From Spirochaetia bacterium (GTDB taxonomy: Bacteria; Spirochaetota; Leptospiria; Leptospirales; Leptonemataceae): DNA of 5,568 bases. The DNA lies in assembly GCA_029880625.1 (NCBI GenBank), contig JAOUOA010000225.1, positions 1 to 5,568 on the forward strand, read 5' to 3'. Under the pieces are notes generated by a model. It ran no database searches, was not told the origin of the DNA, and saw only the letters and a program-made list of their open reading frames with translations. Position 1 is the first letter of the stretch. Each line of letters opens with the position of its first letter. Shown here piece after piece: positions 1 to 5,568 of this stretch. The position numbers and the translations under genes are program-made.

Positions 1-1
1 C

Positions 2-511
2 GTTTATGAACAGTGCAGAAACTGGCTAAGTTCAAATCTTTTTATCCCCGAAGTAGAATTTGTCGAAACTTCAAGTACTGCCGCCGCTGCGCAGATTGCA
101 TCTGAAAAAAAAGACGGAGTGGCCATCGGATCAGAACTGGCTGCGGAAACCTACGGTTTGAAAATCATCGCATCCAATATCCAGGACAGCATGAATAATA
201 TTACTCGTTTTTTTGTTATGGGAAAAGAGCAGTGCCCTCCCACAGGAGACGATAAGACTTCGATTGTCTGCTCGGTGAGCGACAGGCCGGGAAGCCTTTA
301 CGAAATGCTGATTCCATTTCATAATTCTCGAATCAATCTGACCAGGATTGAGTCCGTTGCGACAAGAAGATCTTACGGAGATTATAATTTTTTTATTGAT
401 TTTCTCGGGCATGCGAATGATGAGAAAATATCTAAAATCCTGAATGAACTGAAGGCACGGACAGCAATGCTTAAAATTCTTGGTTCCTATCCCAGGGCGG
501 ATCTGCCGTGA
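2..511 (+). CDS. pheA: Prephenate dehydratase, C-terminal part (5' end outside window)
   Basis: The frame is open from the left edge and gives 169 residues, the C-terminal part of prephenate dehydratase. This cytoplasmic enzyme converts prephenate to phenylpyruvate on the way to phenylalanine. Visible landmarks (local numbering) are the end of the catalytic domain, with a STAAAA stretch (25-30), GVAIGSELAAE (39-49) and the catalytic-type motif NNITRF (65-70). A C-terminal ACT domain follows from about 87 to 169, with GSLYEML (97-103) and NLTRIES (112-118). The ACT domain normally binds phenylalanine for feedback inhibition. The usual ESRP motif reads ESVA here (117-120), so feedback may differ. 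Whether a chorismate mutase domain precedes it (P-protein) cannot be seen. A GTG at 119 is internal, not the start, because homology continues upstream. The stop codon overlaps the tyrA start by 4 bp. Identification is firm. Confidence 0.95.
   Translation, partial: VYEQCRNWLSSNLFIPEVEFVETSSTAAAAQIASEKKDGVAIGSELAAETYGLKIIASNIQDSMNNITRFFVMGKEQCPPTGDDKTSIVCSVSDRPGSLYEMLIPFHNSRINLTRIESVATRRSYGDYNFFIDFLGHANDEKISKILNELKARTAMLKILGSYPRADLP
494..500 (+). promoter_or_regulatory. Ribosome binding site of tyrA
   Basis: AGGGCGG lies 7 bases before the GTG at 508, inside the end of pheA. It supports the GTG start and a translationally coupled pheA-tyrA pair. It is an imperfect Shine-Dalgarno match, so reinitiation by ribosomes finishing pheA probably contributes (inference). 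Confidence 0.5.
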
Positions 512-1443
512 AAAATAATGAGTCCGGGTTTCAGTCAATTCTCATTTTCGGCATGGGGATGATGGGTTCATCTCTTTCGCTGGCTCTTAAAAATTCCGGA
601 GATTTTCACGGCAGGGTAGACGGAATTGTCCAGAGTGAAAAAAGCCGCGTATTTATTGAAACGCATAAAATCTGCGACCAGGTCTTCAGGCTGGAAGCTC
701 TTGAAGATTTTAAGGACTTTCCCCTTGAAAAATATGATTTAATTGTAATAGGTCTTCCTGTTGGAAAGATCCTGCCTCTTGCTGAATTGATTCCTGAATA
801 CAGAGGAGTGATTACCGATATGTCGTCTACCAGGGTTCGGGTAGCCGAGGCTTTCGCAAAACGAAGTGATCTTCGTTTTGTCGGATCTCATCCCATGTGC
901 GGTTCAGAAGATGCCGGTCCCTCTGCAGCAAAGCAGGATCTCTTTCACAATAAACTCTGCATTATCCTTGAAGGGAAAGAAGGCCAGGGACGGAAGAAAG
1001 GAGGCGCGATTTCTTCTGACTGGCAGGATGTTGCCCGATTCTGGGGCAGTATCGGTATGAAAACCTTCCTCATGAAGGAAAACGATCATGACGAGGTTCT
1101 TGCATATCTGAGCCATTCTCCTCATGTCCTTGCCGGATTGATTTCAATATGGGCTTCTGAATCGTCTGCTGTAATGGATTCAAATACTGAATCTCCCATT
1201 CCAATTTCAGGTGGAGGATTTCGTGATATGGTTCGAATCGCTGGTTCAAATCAAAAAATGTGGACGGATATTCTAGAAACGAACCGTGAGTCTATACTTG
1301 ATTCGCTCAGGCATTACAGGAATGATCTTGATGAAATGATTCTGAATCTTGAAAATTTTGACAGGGAATATTTTATGGAATGGTTCACAAAAGCAAGAAA
1401 AGCAAGAAATATTCTTTGCGGAATCAGGGAGGATGAAGAATGA
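508..1443 (+). CDS. tyrA: Prephenate/arogenate dehydrogenase
   Basis: This 311-residue enzyme oxidatively decarboxylates prephenate (or arogenate) in tyrosine synthesis. An N-terminal Rossmann fold shows GMGMMG (15-20). The catalytic-histidine motif GSHPMCGSEDAG (126-137, H128) is clear, followed by NDHDEVLAYLSHSPH (192-206) in the helical dimerisation domain and GGGFRDMVRIAG (235-246) with its conserved arginines. The length fits a stand-alone TyrA without a fused chorismate mutase or C-terminal ACT domain, so no built-in ACT regulation is expected. At the end of the second Rossmann strand, where NAD-dependent members usually carry Asp (G-Y/V-D-R), this protein has G-I-V-Q-S (39-43), which hints at NADP use. 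There is a short Gly/Lys-rich insertion at about 156-166. The GTG start overlaps the pheA stop by 4 bp, and the TGA overlaps the cmk start by 4 bp. The substrate choice between prephenate and arogenate cannot be decided from sequence. Confidence 0.94.
   Translation: MKNNESGFQSILIFGMGMMGSSLSLALKNSGDFHGRVDGIVQSEKSRVFIETHKICDQVFRLEALEDFKDFPLEKYDLIVIGLPVGKILPLAELIPEYRGVITDMSSTRVRVAEAFAKRSDLRFVGSHPMCGSEDAGPSAAKQDLFHNKLCIILEGKEGQGRKKGGAISSDWQDVARFWGSIGMKTFLMKENDHDEVLAYLSHSPHVLAGLISIWASESSAVMDSNTESPIPISGGGFRDMVRIAGSNQKMWTDILETNRESILDSLRHYRNDLDEMILNLENFDREYFMEWFTKARKARNILCGIREDEE
1426..1432 (+). promoter_or_regulatory. Strong ribosome binding site of cmk
   Basis: AGGGAGG sits 7 bases upstream of the ATG at 1440, within the last codons of tyrA. 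It is the best Shine-Dalgarno match in the upstream block and fixes the cmk start at 1440, even though the ATG overlaps the tyrA stop. Confidence 0.75.
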
Positions 1444-2141
1444 ATTCAGCTTCCTGCCGAATTATCTCTATTGACGGACCTGCAGGATCCGGGAAAAGCA
1501 CAATTGCAAAACAGCTGGCACAGAAGCTGGGTTTTATTCATGCAGATTCCGGCGCAATCTACAGAACTCTGACACGCGCTTTAATGGACCAGCTTGGACC
1601 GGGACAGGATCCTGAAGATTTTGGAAAAAGAATTGGAAACCTTTCTGAATCTGACATTCAAAATCTAAAAATTGAAATTGGAATTGAAAACGGCATTCAA
1701 GTAAACCGAATTAACGGGAATGATGCAGGCGAGTCTATTCGCACACCGGAAGTTACATCAAGAATTAAGTTTATTGCCGATACAATGCTCTGCAGGGAAG
1801 AAGTAAACCGGCTTTTACGGCAGTTCTCATTAAAAACAGATCTGGTTGCTGACGGAAGAGATATCGGAAGCGTTGTTTTTCCAGAAACTCCCTATAAATT
1901 TTTCCTGGAGGCATCCATAGAAATTAGAGCCGAAAGAAGGAAAAAGGATTTTATTAAACAGGGGAATGAAATCCCTCTGGCAGAAATCATCAAGGATATT
2001 CAAAAAAGGGATGAGGAAGACAGAAACAGGCCTGTTGGGGCTCTAATATGTCCGAAAGATGCTATTCTGATTGACACCTCAACGATGAGTACCGAGGTTG
2101 TCCTTGGCTGCCTGATGAGCGAAATGCAGTTACAATTTTAG
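1440..2141 (+). CDS. cmk: Cytidylate kinase
   Basis: This 233-residue protein phosphorylates CMP and dCMP with ATP in the cytoplasm and so supplies CTP/dCTP precursors. The length is typical of bacterial Cmk. The P-loop GPAGSGKST (13-21) follows the strand IISID. The nucleotide-binding DSGAIYR (36-42) matches the family DTGAMYR with conservative changes. IRTPEVTSRI (100-109) belongs to the CMP-binding insert, which distinguishes Cmk from other NMP kinases. DGRDIGSVVFP (138-148), the RAERR segment (163-167) and RDEEDRNRP (190-198) are the usual substrate and lid motifs, and IDTSTMSTEVV (211-221) closes the fold. The gene overlaps tyrA by 4 bp (ATGA) and has a strong Shine-Dalgarno sequence. 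It precedes rpsA, as in many bacteria. No aroA gene lies between tyrA and cmk, although that arrangement is common. Nothing is missing or broken. Confidence 0.96.
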   Translation: MNSASCRIISIDGPAGSGKSTIAKQLAQKLGFIHADSGAIYRTLTRALMDQLGPGQDPEDFGKRIGNLSESDIQNLKIEIGIENGIQVNRINGNDAGESIRTPEVTSRIKFIADTMLCREEVNRLLRQFSLKTDLVADGRDIGSVVFPETPYKFFLEASIEIRAERRKKDFIKQGNEIPLAEIIKDIQKRDEEDRNRPVGALICPKDAILIDTSTMSTEVVLGCLMSEMQLQF

Positions 2142-2202
2142 CTTATTTTCATCATATATTCAAAGCCCTTAAAAATATTATAGAATCATAATTAACAGAT
2201 CC
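2142..2202 (+). promoter_or_regulatory. A+T-rich rpsA leader, possible promoter and translational control region
   Basis: This is the only real intergenic gap in the window. It is very A+T-rich. TATTAT (2176-2181) and TATAGA (2179-2184) resemble -10 boxes, but no good -35 stands at 16-18 bp; TTTTCA at 2146 is about 24 bp away. The bases before the rpsA ATG (AATTAACAGATCC) contain no Shine-Dalgarno match. An ATTAT/ATAAT inverted repeat (2177-2181 and 2188-2192) could form only a weak hairpin. In E. coli the rpsA leader also lacks a canonical Shine-Dalgarno sequence and is repressed by excess S1. A similar arrangement here is inference. No terminator (GC-rich stem plus T-run) is visible, so read-through from cmk is also possible. 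Confidence 0.35.
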
Positions 2203-3888
2203 ATGACTGTAGAACCAAAATCATCAACCCCCTTTGATTTAGATCAAAATGAACTTGAATCCATGGAGCAGATGCTCAATGAAATGGATGACAATGAAAA
2301 TCCCGGTAAGGGAACCATTATTGAAGCAACAGTAATGGATGTATATGATAATGAAGTGTTTATGGATCTGGGAACGAAGCAGAATGGACGTTGTTCTCTG
2401 CAGGAATTCGACACCCCGCCTGAAAAAAATGAACGATTTAACGTTGTTGTTATATTGCGTCATGAAGACGGAATGGTAGAAGTTTCAAGAAAAGAAGCTG
2501 CTAAAAGAATTTCCTGGAATCACGTGAAAAGCGCCTTTGAGGAAAATGCTCAAATCACAGGAAAGGTATTAAAAGAAGTCAGGCATGGATATTTAATTGA
2601 TGCAGGCGGCGTGGAGCTTTTCATGCCGCTGTCTCAAACAGGTCAGAAAAAAAATGCAAAATTAAAAATAGGCCAGGAAATTTCTTTTAAAATTCTTGAA
2701 TTAAAAGATAAATACTTTTCTGGAATTGTAAGCCATCTTGCAGTTATTTCTGAAAGGAATGACCAGTGCTGGAAAGAACTTCAGGAAAAATACAGTGAAA
2801 ATGACATAATCGAAGGAACGGTCAGTAAAAAAGTTTCGTTTGGTGTTTTTATTAATGTGGCAGGAGTCGAAGGGCTTCTGCACCAGTCAGATATCAGCTG
2901 GAAAAAATTTGCGCCTTTCAAAGATAAATTTAAAATCGGAGAAACTGTTCAGGTTAAGATTCTCTCAATGGACAGCGATCATAACAGGCTTTCGCTTGGA
3001 CTCAAGCAGCTTACAGAAAATCCCTGGGAATGGGCAAAAAATGAACTGCAGGTTGGAAGTTCTGTTCATGGTACGGTAACAAGCATAACTGACTACGGAG
3101 TTTTTGTTGAACTTCGTGAGGGTCTGGAAGGTCTGATTCACGTTTCAGAGCTGACCTGGGCCAAGCGCGTTAAACATCCGAAAAAGTATCTGAGTCTTGG
3201 GCAGGAAGTAGATGCGCAGGTTCTTTCTATTGATTTTGAAAAGCAGCGGGTTGGTCTTGGGATCAAGCAGCTCACACGAGACCCCTGGAGTGTGATTGCC
3301 GATGAGGTTGCGCCAGGCGATGAACTGGAAGGTGAAATCACTTCTGTTACTAAATTCGGCTCTTTCGTTAAGATCCGCGAAGATATCGAAGGATTGATTC
3401 ATTTCAAGGATTATACCTGGGACGAAAAAGTAGATCATAAAATGCTCAAAAAGGGCGATGTTGTAAAATATAAAATTCTTGATGTAAACACTGATGAGCG
3501 AAGAATTTCATGCGGAGTCAAACAGATGTCTCCAAATCCCTATCAAGTTCTTCAGTCCAAATATAGAAAAGGCGATGTGATTGATTGTAAGGTAACTGGA
3601 ATTACTTCTTTTGGAATCTTTGTTGATATTGGAGAAGGATTTGAAGGTCTGGTGCATATTTCTAGAATTCCCATGAAAGAAGGCGAAACCCTTGAAAGTC
3701 TCTTTAAAAAAGACGATAAAATTCAGGCAGCGCTTCTGAAAATTGACCCGGAAGAAAAGAGAATCGCTCTGTCCATTAAAGATGTTGAGAAACGAAAAGA
3801 AAAAGAAATCTATCACAGTTATATGAAAAGCGACAGTCCGTCAACATCAACTCTCGGAGCATTTTTTAAAAAAGACGGAGAGGGGTAA
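2203..3888 (+). CDS. rpsA: 30S ribosomal protein S1, six S1 domains
   Basis: This 561-residue protein carries six S1 (OB-fold) RNA-binding domains at about 36-97, 115-180, 200-267, 284-355, 371-440 and 456-527. S1 binds the 30S subunit and single-stranded, often A/U-rich mRNA leaders, helping initiation on structured or weak-SD messages. Domains 3-6 are the most canonical, each with an (S/D)(F/Y)G.F pattern such as SFGVF (212-216), DYGVF (297-301), KFGSF (384-388) and SFGIF (469-473), then EGL(L/I/V)H. Domains 1 and 2, which contact the ribosome in E. coli, are more divergent, also as usual. An acidic N-terminal segment (11-33) precedes domain 1, and a charged tail with a STLG motif (549-552) ends the protein. 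It is not fused to IspH, unlike some bacterial S1 proteins. The ATG at 2203 is the first start in the frame after the stop at 2170, but it has no Shine-Dalgarno sequence. It is 2 bp from the next gene. Confidence 0.96.
   Translation: MTVEPKSSTPFDLDQNELESMEQMLNEMDDNENPGKGTIIEATVMDVYDNEVFMDLGTKQNGRCSLQEFDTPPEKNERFNVVVILRHEDGMVEVSRKEAAKRISWNHVKSAFEENAQITGKVLKEVRHGYLIDAGGVELFMPLSQTGQKKNAKLKIGQEISFKILELKDKYFSGIVSHLAVISERNDQCWKELQEKYSENDIIEGTVSKKVSFGVFINVAGVEGLLHQSDISWKKFAPFKDKFKIGETVQVKILSMDSDHNRLSLGLKQLTENPWEWAKNELQVGSSVHGTVTSITDYGVFVELREGLEGLIHVSELTWAKRVKHPKKYLSLGQEVDAQVLSIDFEKQRVGLGIKQLTRDPWSVIADEVAPGDELEGEITSVTKFGSFVKIREDIEGLIHFKDYTWDEKVDHKMLKKGDVVKYKILDVNTDERRISCGVKQMSPNPYQVLQSKYRKGDVIDCKVTGITSFGIFVDIGEGFEGLVHISRIPMKEGETLESLFKKDDKIQAALLKIDPEEKRIALSIKDVEKRKEKEIYHSYMKSDSPSTSTLGAFFKKDGEG
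3877..3885 (+). promoter_or_regulatory. Ribosome binding site deciding a GTG start
   Basis: GGAGAGGGG within the last three sense codons of rpsA ends 5 bases before the GTG at 3891. It supports GTG as the start of the TPR protein and coupling to rpsA translation. Confidence 0.65.
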
Positions 3889-3890
3889 TC

Positions 3891-4634
3891 GTGTCAGGAC
3901 CCATTAAAAGCAGACGCAAATACGAAGATAAACCTATCATTGATTATGATCCCCTCAGAGATATTGAAGGGGGGAAGGTTGAAATTTTTCTAACCCGCCT
4001 GGGATTCTATATCAGAAATAATTTTAAACTGATCCTTATGTATGGAGCCCTTGTGCTGCTGACCGGAGGCGTTTACATTTTTTACGGTATTTATACCGAT
4101 CAGAAGGAAGAGCAGTCTGTTGAGGCTTATGAAGAGCTGATGGAAAATCCTATTATGAATATTTCCGGCGCTGAGATTGAGGCGGCAATTACCAGACTTG
4201 AAAAATACGAAACTAATTTTTCCAGCAGAAAGTCTCAGCTGCGATCCAATTTGAAAAAGGCGGAGCTATTTCAGAATGCGGGAAAGAAACAGGATGCGGC
4301 TGAAACTTATCTTCGCATTGCAGAAGACCTAGAAGATCGCAATCTGGAAACATATTTTTACATTAAAGCAGCCTTGCTTCTGGAAGATACGGAACAGTAT
4401 GAACGAGCCTATGAATCTTTTGTGTCTGCAGAAAAAAAGATGGGTCCGGAAAATCGTGAAAATTATGCAATGGCCCTCGTTTTGTTTGGAAAAGGCCGTA
4501 ATCTTGTACTTCTTGGCAGGGAGAACGAAGGAAAAGAAGTTTTGAAAGAGATGATGGCAATCAAAGAAGTCTCCGGAATTGAAGACCTTCGCATCCTGGC
4601 CGCTTCTTTTCTCCTTCAACAGAAGAAACAATGA
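3891..4634 (+). CDS. Membrane-anchored TPR-like protein of unknown function
   Basis: This 247-residue protein has a cytoplasmic-looking basic/acidic N-terminus (1-45, with SRRK at 7-10), one strong transmembrane segment at about 47-67 (LILMYGALVLLTGGVYIFYG core) and a long soluble helical region. The soluble part has TPR-like helix pairs: roughly 118-147 (KAELFQNAGKKQDAAETYL), 152-181 (ALLLEDTEQYERAYESF) and 192-221 (ALVLFGKGRNLVLLGRENEG). There is no cleavable signal peptide or lipobox, because about 45 residues precede the membrane span, so a type II anchor with the TPR region outside the cytoplasm is likely. This layout resembles YfgM/BamD-like or TolA-binding TPR scaffolds, which bind other proteins in the envelope; YfgM works with the Sec translocon and PpiD. 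No specific family can be assigned. It sits 2 bp after rpsA and overlaps hisG by 4 bp, so it is cotranscribed. The GTG start is backed by a good ribosome binding site. Confidence 0.85.
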   Translation: MSGPIKSRRKYEDKPIIDYDPLRDIEGGKVEIFLTRLGFYIRNNFKLILMYGALVLLTGGVYIFYGIYTDQKEEQSVEAYEELMENPIMNISGAEIEAAITRLEKYETNFSSRKSQLRSNLKKAELFQNAGKKQDAAETYLRIAEDLEDRNLETYFYIKAALLLEDTEQYERAYESFVSAEKKMGPENRENYAMALVLFGKGRNLVLLGRENEGKEVLKEMMAIKEVSGIEDLRILAASFLLQQKKQ

Positions 4635-5269
4635 GCCCTTTCACTGTTGCACTTCCTGCCGGCAGGATGGCAGAAGAAAGCGTAAATTTTTTCAGCCGTG
4701 CAGATGTAGCATCATTTGATTTAAAAAATGCCGGAAGAGAACTCAGTATTTATGATGAAACCGGCGAATACCGGATTATTCTTGTGCGAAGCCAGGATGT
4801 CCCCGCCTATGTTTCTCACGGCGGAGTGGATGCCGGAATTACCGGAAGAGATGTGCTTGCAGAACGGGGCTATGAACAGACAGTTCCTCTTGAGCTGGGC
4901 TTCGGAAAATGCAGGCTTTCCGTTGCCGCCCCCCATGAAAACGTCAAAGATCTTTATTCAAAACCTCATTTAAAAGTAGCGACAAAATATCCCAATCTTG
5001 CAATGGATTATTTTTTCAGGAAAGGGATAAGCTGCGAAATTATTAAAATTCACGGTTCTGTTGAGATTGCTCCGAATCTGGGGCTTTCGGACTGTATCGT
5101 GGATCTGGTCAGCACGGGCGGAACCTTGAAAGCAAACCGCTTAACAGAGATGGATCCCATTATGGAATCATCCGCAATGCTGATTGTGAACCGCTCATCT
5201 TTTGCTCTCCAGACAGAGCGTGTGAATCAATTGATAAAAAAATTTCGTCATATTTTAGAAGAAAACTGA
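4631..5269 (+). CDS. hisG: ATP phosphoribosyltransferase, short form (HisG-S)
   Basis: This 212-residue enzyme carries out the first step of histidine synthesis, joining ATP and PRPP to give phosphoribosyl-ATP. Visible motifs are ALPAGRMAE (7-15), in place of the usual LPKGRL; RSQDVPAYVSHGGVDAGITG (53-72); GSVEIAPNLGLSD (142-154); and the PRPP-binding loop DLVSTGGTLKANRL (158-171). The protein ends right after the catalytic domains and lacks the roughly 80-residue C-terminal regulatory domain of long HisG. Short-form enzymes generally need HisZ, a histidyl-tRNA-synthetase-like subunit, for activity and histidine feedback. No hisZ or other his gene is in the window. Translation probably depends on coupling: the ATG overlaps the preceding stop (ATGA), and only a weak AGAAG (4621-4625) lies upstream. 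The Lys-to-Ala change in LPAGRM is a modest oddity. Identification is firm. Confidence 0.95.
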   Translation: MSPFTVALPAGRMAEESVNFFSRADVASFDLKNAGRELSIYDETGEYRIILVRSQDVPAYVSHGGVDAGITGRDVLAERGYEQTVPLELGFGKCRLSVAAPHENVKDLYSKPHLKVATKYPNLAMDYFFRKGISCEIIKIHGSVEIAPNLGLSDCIVDLVSTGGTLKANRLTEMDPIMESSAMLIVNRSSFALQTERVNQLIKKFRHILEEN

Positions 5270-5275
5270 TCATTC

Positions 5276-5568
5276 ATGGCGGCTAAAATCACTCACCTGG
5301 AGGTTCTCCGACAGTCCATTTATTTAATGGAGCATGGAGACAGTATTGAAAAGGATATATCACGTCTTGTCAATTTTCCGGGCCATCTGCATTATGCATC
5401 ACTCGGCGCCATTGCTCCGGACCTGTTTTATTTTTTTAATGTTCTTTCCCGCAGAAAGAATAAAGCCGGCCAGCGCTGGGGCAATCTTCTTCATCATAAA
5501 AACGTTCTTGAAATGATCCTTTCTCTCCTGGATAATACAGGAAATGAAACAGGCGAAAAAAGGAACCG
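5276..5568 (+). CDS. Probable zinc-dependent phospholipase C-like protein, N-terminal part
   Basis: The gene runs off the right edge, leaving 97 complete codons. The start MAAKITHLEVL and the segment HYASLGAIAPDLFYF (39-53) resemble the N-terminus of the zinc-dependent phospholipase C / GPI-phospholipase D type domain (Pfam Zn_dep_PLPC). That domain opens with a T-H-L/I pattern, followed by G-A/S-x-x-P-D. By analogy, H7, D49 and H74 or H75 (in LLHHKN) could be zinc ligands; this is inference. There is no signal peptide or membrane segment at the N-terminus, so a cytoplasmic location is likely, unlike secreted clostridial enzymes. The ATG at 5276 lies 6 bp after the hisG stop, with only a weak purine-rich AGAAGAAAA (5257-5265) ahead, so cotranscription with hisG is expected. 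Many bacterial proteins with this domain have no known substrate. The family call is moderate, and enzymatic activity is unproven. Confidence 0.6.
   Translation, partial: MAAKITHLEVLRQSIYLMEHGDSIEKDISRLVNFPGHLHYASLGAIAPDLFYFFNVLSRRKNKAGQRWGNLLHHKNVLEMILSLLDNTGNETGEKRN

Noticed and set aside
105..112. Run of eight A in pheA (and another at 2647-2654 in rpsA) as possible slippage sites
   Set aside because: Both frames continue with normal family sequence on each side, and A-runs are expected from Lys-rich codons in this A+T-rich genome.
119..511. GTG at 119 as the start of a small separate ACT-domain gene
   Set aside because: The same frame is open to the left edge, and the upstream residues match the prephenate dehydratase catalytic domain, so the GTG is internal to pheA.
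131..538. Minus-strand open frame opposite pheA, and similar ones opposite rpsA, the TPR gene and hisG
   Set aside because: They lie antisense to well-supported genes, and their translations show no recognisable domain.
2177..2192. ATTAT/ATAAT inverted repeat before rpsA as a terminator or operator
   Set aside because: A five-pair all-A/T stem with no T-run is too weak and is expected by chance in such A+T-rich DNA. It is noted only as part of the leader.
2203..3888. Repeated S1 domains read as a DNA repeat or a recent duplication
   Set aside because: The six domains are similar as proteins but diverged at DNA level, which is the normal ancient architecture of ribosomal protein S1.
5334..5516. 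Short open frame inside the phospholipase-like gene
   Set aside because: It is an alternative frame of a gene whose main frame shows a coherent family signature from its ATG at 5276.

Overview
The window is gene-dense, and every convincing gene lies on the + strand. It carries seven genes, the first and last cut by the window edges: pheA (3' part), tyrA, cmk, rpsA, a membrane-anchored TPR-type protein, hisG (short form) and the 5' part of a gene whose start resembles the zinc-dependent phospholipase C family. Base composition is moderately A+T-rich, with many AAA, GAA and ATT codons. The organism looks like a bacterium with a six-domain ribosomal protein S1. A Leptospira-like spirochaete is my best guess, but that rests on general resemblance and gene order only and is weak. 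There is no sign of mobile DNA, phage, CRISPR, or tRNA or rRNA genes.

Layout: positions 2-2141 form a tightly coupled block, pheA-tyrA-cmk. Its genes overlap by 4 bp (GTGA at 508-511, ATGA at 1440-1443). PheA and TyrA both use prephenate, leading to phenylalanine and tyrosine. Cmk recycles CMP/dCMP to the diphosphates. The only sizeable non-coding gap is 61 bp (2142-2202). It is very A+T-rich, sits just before rpsA and has no recognisable Shine-Dalgarno sequence, so it may hold an rpsA promoter or leader. The second block, 2203-5568, is again tightly packed: rpsA, a 2-bp gap, the TPR protein with a GTG start, a 4-bp ATGA overlap into hisG, then 6 bp to the phospholipase-like gene.

Together the genes mix amino-acid biosynthesis (aromatic and histidine), nucleotide supply and translation. 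The cmk-rpsA pair is a widespread bacterial arrangement, and aromatic genes upstream of it are also common. The aroA gene that often lies between tyrA and cmk is missing here. HisG is the short type that normally needs a HisZ partner, and no hisZ is visible.

I found no clear previously undescribed system. The points most worth a second look are the uncharacterised TPR membrane protein between rpsA and hisG, the SD-less rpsA leader, an altered phenylalanine-binding motif in PheA, a non-acidic residue at the TyrA cofactor-discriminating position, and the orphan short HisG.
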